From Bacteroidales bacterium (lineage in GTDB: Bacteria; Bacteroidota; Bacteroidia; Bacteroidales; Muribaculaceae), in the NCBI GenBank assembly GCA_004554255.1, contig SFNC01000044.1:1-14802 (forward strand): DNA of 14,802 bases. Direction: 5' to 3'. The notes under the pieces are model-generated. The model had not been told where the DNA came from and did not search any database. It worked only from the letters and a program-made list of their open reading frames with translations. The translations under genes and the position numbers were made by a program. Shown piece after piece: positions 1 through 7,606 of the stretch. Every line of letters starts with the position of its first letter. Position 1 is the first letter of the stretch.

Positions 1-31
1 ACCCCGTTCCCCATATTTGTTAACGCAGGGG

Positions 32-124
32 TCGCAGATTTCGGTCAGATTTAGTCTTGCAGGTGAAGGAGCATAGCGGGCTATGTAACTGAACCAAAAG
101 ACTAAAGATGGCCGGAAGCTGCGA
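32..124 (+). other. Long imperfect hairpin in the left half of the repeat
   Basis: Three stem blocks are nested: 32-37 with 119-124, 39-47 with 109-117, and 50-58 with 98-106 (TTTAGTCTT/AAGACTAAA). The middle block pairs fully only if two G-U wobbles are allowed, which holds for RNA read on the + strand. The blocks are separated by an A/G mismatch (38/118) and a symmetric GA/GA internal loop (48-49/107-108). An apical hairpin sits inside at 72-85 (CATAG-CGGG-CTATG). These features suggest a folded RNA, or single-stranded DNA, of the + strand. Function is unknown. Confidence 0.6.
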
Positions 125-194
125 GAGTACGCTAATATTATATTGTTCGCGGGTCCATGTTTTATTTATTAATATTAATTTAATTACCCCGGTC

Positions 195-288
195 CGGTGT
201 CTTTTCGGTAAATTTCGCCATGTCTCATCGGTCATGTAGCTCGCTACATTCCCTCTTCAACTTGCGAAATTTCCTCGAAAATACACCG
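195..288. other. Long imperfect hairpin in the right half of the repeat
   Basis: The stem consists of 195-200 with 283-288 (CGGTGT/ACACCG), 202-207 with 276-281 (TTTTCG/CGAAAA) and 210-218 with 264-272 (AAATTTCGC/GCGAAATTT), with small internal loops. An apical hairpin at 235-248 (TGTAGC-TC-GCTACA) matches the architecture of the left hairpin, although the primary sequence is different. The same structure is preserved in the second copy near the right end of the window, where the apical loop is GG instead of GA/TC. Confidence 0.6.
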
Positions 289-332
289 CCCCTGCATTAA
301 CAAATATAGGGAAACGGGGTCTTAAACAGGAA

Positions 333-358
333 TACAGGAGGTGGGAATTCCTCCTGTA
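333..358 (-). terminator. Hairpin terminator candidate for the leftward unit
   Basis: A perfect 9-bp inverted repeat (TACAGGAGG at 333-341, CCTCCTGTA at 350-358) with an 8-nt loop lies 22 bp beyond the stop codon of the glycosyltransferase gene. Read leftwards, it is followed by TTCCTGTTT, a weak T-rich tail. It also separates that gene from the repeat element. Because the tail is poor, an alternative is a general 3'-end stabilising hairpin. Confidence 0.55.
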
Positions 359-380
359 ATCCTTGATATTGACTATAAAA

Positions 381-1847
381 TTATTTCTTTGCTGCGTTAA
401 GGGCGCAACGTGCCTGGAGTTCCCATGTGCGGATGCGGTCCTTGTACAGATTATTGTTGTTCATCTTGACAACGTCCAGCGAAGCGTCGGAGTTATCGTC
501 CCAGCGGCGGCAGAGATAAACTACATCGTAAACGCGGCCGATCTGGTGGTGACGCGAGAAGGCGAGACCTAATGCGTAATCCTCGCCATAGCTGGTGTTG
601 GGCACGTGGATTTCACGGAGCATGGGGGTGTAGAATGCACGGGGAGCACCCAGACCGTTGATGCGCAGAGCGTTGTTGCGGCCGTTCTCGGGAGTCCACT
701 CCTTGTGGTCGATTACGCCTGGGGGAATGGGGTTCTTGTCAATGTCGGTGAGCTCGTAAGTGCCGACAACCATGGCGCATTTCTGGTCGTAGAAAGCTTT
801 AACCATTTTGGCAAGAGTGTTCTCGTCTGAGTAAACATCGTCCGAGTCAAGCTGAACGGCGAATTTACCGCATTTGGGATGCTGAACACCGGCGTTCCAG
901 CAGCCACCGATACCGAGGTCGTCGCGTTCGGGAACGATGTGAACCAGACGGGGATCGTTCTTGAACTCATCGATAGCTTCGGTAGTGCCGTCGGTTGAGT
1001 GGTTGTCGATGACAATCAGGTTGAAGGGGAAGTCTGTCTTCTGTGAGAGAACAGATTTGATGGCGTCGCGAATGGTGCGGATGCGGTTACGTACGGGGAT
1101 GATAACAGAGGCCTCGTACTCGAATTCGCCCTTATTGAAGTCAATTTCAGTGAATTTGGGCTCCAGATAGCCACCGATTTCCTTGAGGTGTGCGGTGCAG
1201 GCTTTTTCCATTTCGATCTGTACGCCACGGTTTTTGGGGTCTACATAATCGAAAATCTTTTCGCCGCTCTTGCGGTTGTCAACAGTAACGTCGCTGTAGA
1301 GGTACTCGTTAATGTGCACGATGGGAGCGATGCGGCTCATGCGCAGGCGCAGGTCGTACAGACCGGCAGCGGTATACTCGGCGTCGATACCGGCAGCGGC
1401 TTTCTTGAAGTCAGCTGTGCTGAAGAAGAGCACGGAACCGAAGTTGAAGTCATCGCGGAGCGAACCGAACTGATAGTCAATAACGGGAGAGTTGGCTTTT
1501 TTGCCTTCTACTACGGTGTAGCTGTCGGCATAGAGCAGGCCGGCCTTAGAGTCGTCGGCGAGACGTACAAAACGGTCAAGCGCGAAATAACCCATAACCA
1601 GGTTATTGTACTTGGTATAAAGGAGGATATAGTCTGCGGTTGCTGCCTCGGCAATTTTTTTCATAGTTGCCGACGAGTTGAGAGCGTCAATGTGTATGAG
1701 CTCACAGCCGTCTACGGGTTTGGCATCGGCATCGGTGGCAAGGAGGAAAATCTTTGTCACGAGGGCACTTTCTTTAAGGCCTTCAACGGTGCATTTTACC
1801 TGTTCGGCAGATGCGAACGGGAGAAAGCAATCGATTGTTTTTTTCAT
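381..1847 (-). CDS. Family 2 glycosyltransferase with an extra N-terminal GT-A-like half
   Basis: This 488-aa cytoplasmic protein has no signal peptide or membrane segment. From about residue 245 it is a typical GT2 domain: SVIIPVRNR at the nucleotide-binding strand, VIDNHSTDGT, and a metal/nucleotide-binding DSDD at residues 334-337, followed by a GEDY segment that fits the catalytic-base region. It should transfer a sugar from a nucleotide sugar to an acceptor that cannot be predicted. Residues 1-240 look like a second, degenerate GT-A fold (LLYADSY resembles a DxD-bearing strand), making the protein longer than a simple GT2 enzyme. It starts 38 bp after the amidase gene upstream on the same strand, so the two are probably co-transcribed. 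The start ATG gives an N-terminus MKKTIDCF that reads directly into a beta-strand. Confidence 0.85.
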   Translation of the reverse strand: MKKTIDCFLPFASAEQVKCTVEGLKESALVTKIFLLATDADAKPVDGCELIHIDALNSSATMKKIAEAATADYILLYTKYNNLVMGYFALDRFVRLADDSKAGLLYADSYTVVEGKKANSPVIDYQFGSLRDDFNFGSVLFFSTADFKKAAAGIDAEYTAAGLYDLRLRMSRIAPIVHINEYLYSDVTVDNRKSGEKIFDYVDPKNRGVQIEMEKACTAHLKEIGGYLEPKFTEIDFNKGEFEYEASVIIPVRNRIRTIRDAIKSVLSQKTDFPFNLIVIDNHSTDGTTEAIDEFKNDPRLVHIVPERDDLGIGGCWNAGVQHPKCGKFAVQLDSDDVYSDENTLAKMVKAFYDQKCAMVVGTYELTDIDKNPIPPGVIDHKEWTPENGRNNALRINGLGAPRAFYTPMLREIHVPNTSYGEDYALGLAFSRHHQIGRVYDVVYLCRRWDDNSDASLDVVKMNNNNLYKDRIRTWELQARCALNAAKK

Positions 1848-1884
1848 TGTTCTATTATTATTTAGTGTTTATATGATTATACGT

Positions 1885-4863
1885 TTATTTTGCATCAAGG
1901 AAATTGAGTACCTGCTTCATGAGCGAGGCACGGGGCTCTGCGCCGGAGATGGTCTCGAAGGGGAAGCCTATCACCACTGTGCGGTACTTGTTGTCGTTGT
2001 TGAACGCTGTACCGGCAACCAGGTTGTTCTCTGTATAGCGCATGAATGTGCAGCCGTTCTTGGAGGGTGCGTAGAACGAGTCCGGGCTCTCCACGGTGTA
2101 CACTTCCTGACCCGGGGTTGCATTGAACTTGTAATCTCCGCCGGTGAACTGTTTGAATCTGGTCTGCACCTGATAGGCCTCTCCGGTAGCCGAGGCCTGT
2201 CCCACGCGCCAGTGATATCCCAGCACATCGGTGGCGAATTTCTGGTCCTTCTCTGCCACTTCCTTGCTGCTGAAGGGGTTGTCCCACAGGTCTGTAGCCA
2301 CATAAGCGCCGCTGATGAAGAACGAGGCGCCATTCGCTGTCATGGCTGTTATTTTCTGCTGCAAGGGGGCAGGATATGTCTTGTACATTGTGCCATACAC
2401 GCCACGGCCCTTGGCTATCTCCTTCTGCTTGCCGAGAATAAGGTCTACAATCTGAGGCTCGTCTATGCTGGCGGGGGTGTTCATGAATGCCTGGACAGAT
2501 GTGGAAACAAAGGCGTATCCGGCATCGGCGATGGCCTGTCCATGTGTCACCACGTAATCGCGGGTATTGCCGGCTATAACTTTGCTCTCGTACATGGAGC
2601 GCGAGGCGCCGAAACCGGCGGCATCATCATCCATCCAGGGGATGTCGCGGCGATACTCGAACATCGGTCCGATATATGAAATATCCATAACATCAGGCAC
2701 GCCGCCGTCTTTTTCGTCGTAGAATCCGGCTATCTCGCCCGAATCAAACCAATCCGGAGCCGAAACGCGGGTAAATCCGTTCACCACGTTTACTACGCCT
2801 TTAGCGTTATGCTTATTGCAAAGGGCCAGCACTTCGGAGGGGAATGATACGCCGCCGTCGTTTCCGGCAACAATCCTGTATGAGCGTATATCCGAATCCG
2901 TTACTTTTACGTTAAATGCCGGCTCGTTCACTTTTGCAATAGTCTTGAATGCGCCTTCTCCTACACGTTCCTGTACGAGATAGTATTTTGCAACGGCCGT
3001 AGCCTCCAGTGAGTCAACGGTAGGCGTCCATGTAAGGCGGTATTTGTCTTTTCCGGCCTGCTTTATCGCGAATGTGGACGGAGCAAGCGGTGTAACCACA
3101 TATTCCCTGCCGTCACGGTGGGCCAGGAACTGCAGCATTCCTTTATATATGGCACGCGACACCAAGAAGCGGAACTCGGGGTCCAGGCCATACTTCATAT
3201 CTGCGAAATTCTGATGGCTCAGAAGCTCCAACAGCATCGCGGGAACTTCCGGGACACGGGCCTCGAAATAGCTCTTGTCCCACATTCCGCGGCGTGTCCA
3301 GTTAGGTTCGTAGACGCGGCGTATGTCATTTACGATATTGGTCATCACCAGATTGGTGTAGTCGCGCGAGGCCTGGCGGTCTGTGCCGTTAGCATATTTA
3401 TCGCCGGCGGTGCTGTAAATGCCCAGTGTGCCGATGATGGAATCGTTGAGGGTTGTGCCGGCATCGGAATGGAAGGCGAAGCTCAGGTCTACGGGAATAT
3501 TCAGGCCCTTCTCTCCGGGAAGGACAGACGACCCTCCGGCAAGCCAGTTCACCCAGATGCCACGGCAACGGTAATCGTCATTATAGTCGTTTACGTTATC
3601 CGAAGGCGTGTATACACTGTCGGGAGCGCCGGCCCATTGCAGGAAATACCTTGCACCCTCCACAAATCTGGGGTAATTACTTTTAACATATTGATAGTCA
3701 ATGCTGTCTTTGGGCTCCTTGACCTTACGGGCCACATTACCCATTCCGCCGCCTATCTTCACAGCGTCGGCAGATACAAGACCCTTTGCCGAATGTTCGC
3801 CGTCGAGCACCACAACCGGCAATTCGGGTTGCCCCTGCGCAAACGGGAAATGGCCGAGATAAATCCATGTTCCGCCACCCATCTTCTGGTTTACGGTAAA
3901 CGTGTGCGGGCCTTCAAGGCTGTTGACGGTATATTTAACCCCTTCCGAGCTTTCCGGAAGGCTTGCATAGCTTACGTAGACAGCGTAGTCGCCGGCCTTG
4001 GGAAAATCGGCGGTCCATGATGCGGTTACGCCCTTTTTACCTGCCTCCGCCTTACGCGCAGAGCCGGATTTAAAGGGATTGTCGCCGTTATGCAGCTCGG
4101 CTTTCGTGTATGCGAATCCGGGCACTCCGGCATCAGACCATTTGCCTTTCTCGCTGTACTGTCCCACGCTCTTTCCGCCATCTCCGTCTACGATAAGCTC
4201 CACGGTATTCACGTCTCGCTCACGCGGGCTCATGACGTATGCTCCGGCATTACGGAGCATAGGCATCAGATATGGCATGACATAGCTTTGCGTATACAGA
4301 TCCTCGACTGTCTGGAAAATGCGGGCACGCTGCCACTCCCAGCGGTTCAGCTTGGGCTCGAAATACCATCCGTGGCTTTGCCATACGGCAATGTTTTTTC
4401 CGTCCAGGCCCTTGGGCGCGGGCTGTGCCGCATTATCGGTGACGAAAGGTTTGGTCTCTGTCGGGGATTTTAACGTCTTGGGGGCAAAAAGCACAAGGTC
4501 CTTAAAGTTCTTGCGGTCTACTTCCTTACCGTTTTTACCGTAGCTCACGGCGTAGACGTTAACCTTGTAATCGGCATACTGCTTGCCCAGCGAGTTCTTC
4601 AGATCCTTTACGAACAAGTCGTATGTCTCCTGTGTAAAGGGCACGTATGCGGCATTTTCGCCAAAATCAACATCAATAGTACGTTTCGATGTCTTAACTG
4701 TTACTTTTGGTGCTTTCAAGCGACCGATGCCCGTTGTCCCGGGAAGATAGCTGTTGAGCACACTCAGGGCAACATCTGAATTACTTTTCTGCGCCAGTAC
4801 AGCTGCCGGAGCTACAACGGAAGCGGCTAACACTACAGCGACCAGGCGATTTGAGTATTTCAT
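1885..4863 (-). CDS. Secreted Amidase_3-type peptidoglycan amidase with inserted golvesin/Xly domain ('xanthan lyase'-like)
   Basis: This 992-aa protein has a signal peptide (residues 1-24, cleavage after VLA). The zinc amidase domain is split: the first half holds SHGW (H164) and E176, and the second half holds FHSDAG (H465) and LLELLSH (E546), matching the His-Glu-His-Glu zinc and catalytic set of N-acetylmuramoyl-L-alanine amidases. Between them, about residues 220-373, is a golvesin C-terminal/Xly-like domain (VYVSYASLPES, then TWIYLGHFPF and SADAVKIGGG), thought to bind carbohydrate. A fibronectin type III-like stretch follows (about 590-683), then roughly 300 residues of unassigned alpha/beta sequence. 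No T9SS sorting domain is visible, so a periplasmic location is most likely. Relatives are often annotated 'xanthan lyase' because of the inserted domain; amidase activity on peptidoglycan is the better guess. It is divergent from the seven-gene unit that carries two more amidases. Confidence 0.82.
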   Translation of the reverse strand: MKYSNRLVAVVLAASVVAPAAVLAQKSNSDVALSVLNSYLPGTTGIGRLKAPKVTVKTSKRTIDVDFGENAAYVPFTQETYDLFVKDLKNSLGKQYADYKVNVYAVSYGKNGKEVDRKNFKDLVLFAPKTLKSPTETKPFVTDNAAQPAPKGLDGKNIAVWQSHGWYFEPKLNRWEWQRARIFQTVEDLYTQSYVMPYLMPMLRNAGAYVMSPRERDVNTVELIVDGDGGKSVGQYSEKGKWSDAGVPGFAYTKAELHNGDNPFKSGSARKAEAGKKGVTASWTADFPKAGDYAVYVSYASLPESSEGVKYTVNSLEGPHTFTVNQKMGGGTWIYLGHFPFAQGQPELPVVVLDGEHSAKGLVSADAVKIGGGMGNVARKVKEPKDSIDYQYVKSNYPRFVEGARYFLQWAGAPDSVYTPSDNVNDYNDDYRCRGIWVNWLAGGSSVLPGEKGLNIPVDLSFAFHSDAGTTLNDSIIGTLGIYSTAGDKYANGTDRQASRDYTNLVMTNIVNDIRRVYEPNWTRRGMWDKSYFEARVPEVPAMLLELLSHQNFADMKYGLDPEFRFLVSRAIYKGMLQFLAHRDGREYVVTPLAPSTFAIKQAGKDKYRLTWTPTVDSLEATAVAKYYLVQERVGEGAFKTIAKVNEPAFNVKVTDSDIRSYRIVAGNDGGVSFPSEVLALCNKHNAKGVVNVVNGFTRVSAPDWFDSGEIAGFYDEKDGGVPDVMDISYIGPMFEYRRDIPWMDDDAAGFGASRSMYESKVIAGNTRDYVVTHGQAIADAGYAFVSTSVQAFMNTPASIDEPQIVDLILGKQKEIAKGRGVYGTMYKTYPAPLQQKITAMTANGASFFISGAYVATDLWDNPFSSKEVAEKDQKFATDVLGYHWRVGQASATGEAYQVQTRFKQFTGGDYKFNATPGQEVYTVESPDSFYAPSKNGCTFMRYTENNLVAGTAFNNDNKYRTVVIGFPFETISGAEPRASLMKQVLNFLDAK

Positions 4864-4903
4864 GTTATATCTGTTGATTTAAGTCTTTGAGTACGTTAAT
4901 GCA

Positions 4904-4911
4904 CAAAGTTA
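4904..4911 (-). promoter_or_regulatory. Candidate -7 box for the leftward unit
   Basis: On the minus strand this reads TAACTTTG, a match to the Bacteroidetes TAnnTTTG -7 element. It lies about 40 bp before the amidase start codon, implying a 5' leader of roughly 35 nt. The nearest TTTG (4936-4939, read on the minus strand) sits 24 bp upstream, longer than the usual 19-21 bp spacing, so the -33 element is weak. Confidence 0.45.
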
Positions 4912-5059
4912 AAGTTTTTTTTGCAACATAGGAAACAAAAGTGAGTAAATATTTTATGCCTTAAACACACTTTAATATTTTTATACATATTTTTAATTTT
5001 AATTTATCAGCGCTTGTCACATTTAACATTATTTATGCCTCAATTACAAAAATTCAATA

Positions 5060-5067
5060 TATATTTG
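5060..5067 (+). promoter_or_regulatory. Candidate -7 box for the seven-gene unit
   Basis: TATATTTG matches the Bacteroidetes TAnnTTTG consensus and is the only such match on the + strand between 4864 and the first gene. Transcription would begin near 5074, giving a leader of about 90 nt. A good TTG-type -33 element is not evident at the expected distance, so activation or a weak promoter is possible. Confidence 0.5.
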
Positions 5068-5073
5068 CACATT

Positions 5074-5101
5074 AATATATAAACAGCAATATATAAACAG
5101 C
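5074..5101 (+). repeat. Exact 14-bp tandem duplication at the predicted transcript start
   Basis: AATATATAAACAGC occurs twice back to back (5074-5087 and 5088-5101). It begins just after the -7 candidate, so it would form the first bases of the leader. It could be a paired binding site or a recent slippage duplication. Confidence 0.8.
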
Positions 5102-5163
5102 CCGGACGTATCATTTCTGCCCGTAGAAATTACCAAAACAAATTGTACCTTAATATCAGCTTA

Positions 5164-7593
5164 ATGAAAAAACTTATACTTTTTGTGACAGCCCTGTCTT
5201 CTTTCGCTACCATGTATGCCGAGACCATCAAAATTGGCGAAAAGGACTATGATGTAACAACTATCATTGACCGAGACCTCGGTCCGGGCGTTCGCTATAC
5301 ACGTCTGCGCTTACCGGCTTATCCCCTTAACGTAAATATGATTCGGGTTGACGTCACCAATCCGTATAATTCTGTTGAGACCACCCAGGCCAATGACAGA
5401 CTGTTCAATACCGAGAGCCTTGTCACTGCGGCAAAGAGGCAGTCAGCTCCCGGACATACCGCTTTGGCAGGTGCCAACGCGAACTTCTGGTGCGTGGCCA
5501 CACAGGAGCCCTACTCCGACCAATTAATCGGTGTTACATATAACGGCAATCTGCGTAACGGCAAAATTATCACCGAGACCAATTGCTCGGCCGACCAATG
5601 GAACCGCGGACCCTCTCACACCGGTATCGTCGGAATAACTGCCGACAACAAAGCCGTCTCCGGAACAAACTGGACATGGAAAGGAACTGTCACCTCCGAC
5701 GCAGGGACTACTCAGATCAATTGCGTAAACAAGACCGTCCGCGCCGGAGAGCTGGGCCTGTACAACAGCTACCACGGAGCCACACGTTCGTTCCGTCCTG
5801 TAAATCAGGAGGGTAAGAACTTTGTGATTGCCTCAGGCGTCTCCACCGAGGTTTACCTGTCCTTGAATCAGGGCTCTCAGTGGAATACCGGAGCGGATAT
5901 GACTTTCACAGTCAAGGAGATCAAAAAGAATGCCGGCAGTGGCAGCGTTGGAGAATATGACGCCGTGCTGGTGGGCCGCGACGCCAATGCCGAATACCTG
6001 AACAAGCTTACAGTAGGCTCGCAGGTTACCATCAACACTTCGTGGATCAGCCCCGAAGGCAAACCCGCAGCTTTCACCAACCTGGTAGGCGGAAACGCAC
6101 AGGTTATGGCCAACTCCGAACTCCTTTCGCAAAACGACATCGAAACATACAACAGCCAGGTCTATTCGCGCACCGGATACGGAACAAATGCCGACGGCAC
6201 CACTCTATATATTATCGTTATAGACAAGGCCTCCGACCCTGTTTACGGTAATTCCTCCGGTTGCAACACACGCGTCATGTGCAATATAGCAGCCCATTAC
6301 GGATGTACCGACATGACCAACTTCGACGCCGGCGGCTCTGCCGAGATGTTCGTAGGCGACAGAATTGTCAATAAGACCACCGAATCCTCGCCTCGCGCCG
6401 TTGCCAACGGTATGTTCGCCTATTCCATCGCGCCTGAGGATAACACTGTGGCACGTCTGGACTTTTACGACTGCGAGCTTAAAGCGCCTCTCTTCAGTTC
6501 TTATGCCCCCCGCATGATCGGATATAACAAATACGGTGATATTGTCACTGACGATTTAAAGGGCTTCACCCTAAGCTGCCCGGCCGAAGCCGGAACTTGC
6601 AACGGCGCGGAATACACTGCCGGAGGCAAAGCCGGAGAATCCACTCTGACTGCGACTTATAACGGCGTCTCCGTTACAAAAGCCATAACGATAATTCAGG
6701 CTCAGCCCGAAATCAGAATCAAACCCACCATTGTCATTGACAACGTCCGCGAATACCCGGTAGAGGTTACCGCAACCGTAAACAACAACACATATAATTA
6801 TAATCCCGCGCGAGTGAAGTGGGAACTGGCCGACAACAGCTACGCCACAATAGACAAGGACGGCGTGCTGCGCGGAACTGCCAACGGTACTACCGCCATT
6901 AACGCTGTTATCGGCGATTTCACGGACGCGTCTACCGTCAGCGTGGAGATACCCGATGCTCCCGACAAACCCATCTTCAGCGGGACACAGAATCCCTCCG
7001 ACTGGAAAATTACCCAGAAAATATCACTCTCGGCGGCAAGTGTCAACGCCCTTGGCACGGACGGCGGCTTCAGCATGGACTATACCGTCAGCTCGGCTCG
7101 TGCGCCCAAAATGACAGCGGAGCGCGAATGCCGCATTTACTCGCTCCCGGATGCAATTGAAGTTGACATAAACCCCGGCGAGGCAGGGATAAAACAGCTC
7201 GCACTCGTTGTTCAGCCTGCCAATGTCGCCAAGACTATATCGCCCGTTACAAAAGACGTCACTCTGACCGCATCGCAGAAGAATACCGTTCGATTTGAAG
7301 TCTCGGACTTCGTAAATCCCTCGGACCTGGCAGTCTTCCCCCTGACATTCAAGACCATCTCCATTGTCAGCACAGACAAAAGCGGCACCTCATGCCATGT
7401 GGAAATACCCGCGATTCGCGCAATCTACAACAATTACTCATCGGTACAGGACATAATCGCCGATCCCGCAGCGACAGACGGCAAGTCCGAATACTTCAAC
7501 CTCCAGGGACAGAAGGTGAGCGGCGAAAACCTTACCCCCGGCGTCTACATCCGCCGCAACAACTCAGAATCAACCAAAGTAATTATTAAATAA
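5164..7593 (+). CDS. Secreted phosphodiester glycosidase (NAGPA family) with Ig-like domain and T9SS-type tail
   Basis: With the ATG at 5164 this gives 809 aa and a clean signal peptide (MKKLILFVTALSSFATMYA, then ETIKIG). The frame is open back to a TTG at 5143, but that start would put seven residues before the signal peptide. Residues of about 25-420 match the phosphodiester glycosidase (NAGPA/'uncovering enzyme') family; the clearest sign is NFDAGGSAEM with D388, the equivalent of the family's DGGGS motif, followed by an AVANGMFAY segment. Such enzymes cleave a sugar linked through a phosphodiester, such as GlcNAc-1-phosphate groups. A bacterial Ig-like (Big_2-type) domain spans about 520-595 (IDKDGVLRGTANG), a jelly-roll-like region about 600-765, and the last 45 residues (YFNLQGQKV, then TPGVYI) look like a T9SS sorting tail. 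It is first in the rightward unit. The sugar-phosphate substrate is unknown. Confidence 0.83.
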   Translation: MKKLILFVTALSSFATMYAETIKIGEKDYDVTTIIDRDLGPGVRYTRLRLPAYPLNVNMIRVDVTNPYNSVETTQANDRLFNTESLVTAAKRQSAPGHTALAGANANFWCVATQEPYSDQLIGVTYNGNLRNGKIITETNCSADQWNRGPSHTGIVGITADNKAVSGTNWTWKGTVTSDAGTTQINCVNKTVRAGELGLYNSYHGATRSFRPVNQEGKNFVIASGVSTEVYLSLNQGSQWNTGADMTFTVKEIKKNAGSGSVGEYDAVLVGRDANAEYLNKLTVGSQVTINTSWISPEGKPAAFTNLVGGNAQVMANSELLSQNDIETYNSQVYSRTGYGTNADGTTLYIIVIDKASDPVYGNSSGCNTRVMCNIAAHYGCTDMTNFDAGGSAEMFVGDRIVNKTTESSPRAVANGMFAYSIAPEDNTVARLDFYDCELKAPLFSSYAPRMIGYNKYGDIVTDDLKGFTLSCPAEAGTCNGAEYTAGGKAGESTLTATYNGVSVTKAITIIQAQPEIRIKPTIVIDNVREYPVEVTATVNNNTYNYNPARVKWELADNSYATIDKDGVLRGTANGTTAINAVIGDFTDASTVSVEIPDAPDKPIFSGTQNPSDWKITQKISLSAASVNALGTDGGFSMDYTVSSARAPKMTAERECRIYSLPDAIEVDINPGEAGIKQLALVVQPANVAKTISPVTKDVTLTASQKNTVRFEVSDFVNPSDLAVFPLTFKTISIVSTDKSGTSCHVEIPAIRAIYNNYSSVQDIIADPAATDGKSEYFNLQGQKVSGENLTPGVYIRRNNSESTKVIIK

Positions 7594-7606
7594 CACCCAC
7601 ATATTA

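Larger units (their letters stand above)
1..325. repeat. Repetitive palindromic element with terminal inverted repeats (copy 1, left end cut by window)
   Basis: The left end (1-31) and right end (289-320) are inverted copies of each other, beginning ACCCCGTT and ending at a run of G after TTGTTAAYGC, with only about three differences. Between them lie two long imperfect hairpins (32-124 and 195-288) separated by an AT-rich centre (about 130-190). The right half (209-325) recurs in inverted orientation at 14686-14802 with five mismatches in 117 bp counted by eye. In both copies the outer end extends to TTAAGACCCC, so the element probably starts a few bases before the window. No credible gene lies inside. 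It resembles a MITE or a REPIN/BIME-like non-autonomous repeat; that it moves is inference. Confidence 0.75.
4864..5163. other. AT-rich divergent intergenic region
   Basis: This 300-bp region separates the two divergent units and is much richer in A and T than the flanking genes. It holds one -7 candidate for each direction and a 14-bp tandem duplication on the rightward side. I see no gene, riboswitch fold or tRNA in it. The proximity of the two promoters leaves room for shared control of the amidase genes on both sides, but no operator is recognisable. Confidence 0.6.

Noticed and set aside
20..235. 71-codon open frame on the minus strand inside the repeat element
   Set aside because: It spans the left hairpin, the AT-rich centre and part of the right hairpin, with no domain or signal. 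The structure of the element explains the sequence better, and such frames would recur in every copy as artefacts.
1..325. CRISPR array, tRNA or retron RNA
   Set aside because: There are no regularly spaced direct repeats, no cloverleaf with a CCA-type acceptor, and no reverse transcriptase gene nearby. Terminal inverted repeats and dispersed copies fit a repeat element.
1678..2679. Long + strand frame opposite the glycosyltransferase and amidase genes
   Set aside because: It runs across the junction of two well-supported minus-strand genes and has no recognisable family features. It is a shadow frame.
3118..4020. 300-codon + strand frame opposite the 992-aa amidase
   Set aside because: It lies wholly within the gene on the other strand that carries the catalytic residues H465 and E546 and the golvesin domain.
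5143..5163. TTG start for the phosphodiester glycosidase
   Set aside because: It would add seven residues ahead of a perfect signal peptide starting at the ATG at 5164. The same argument favours 10582 over the TTG at 10576.
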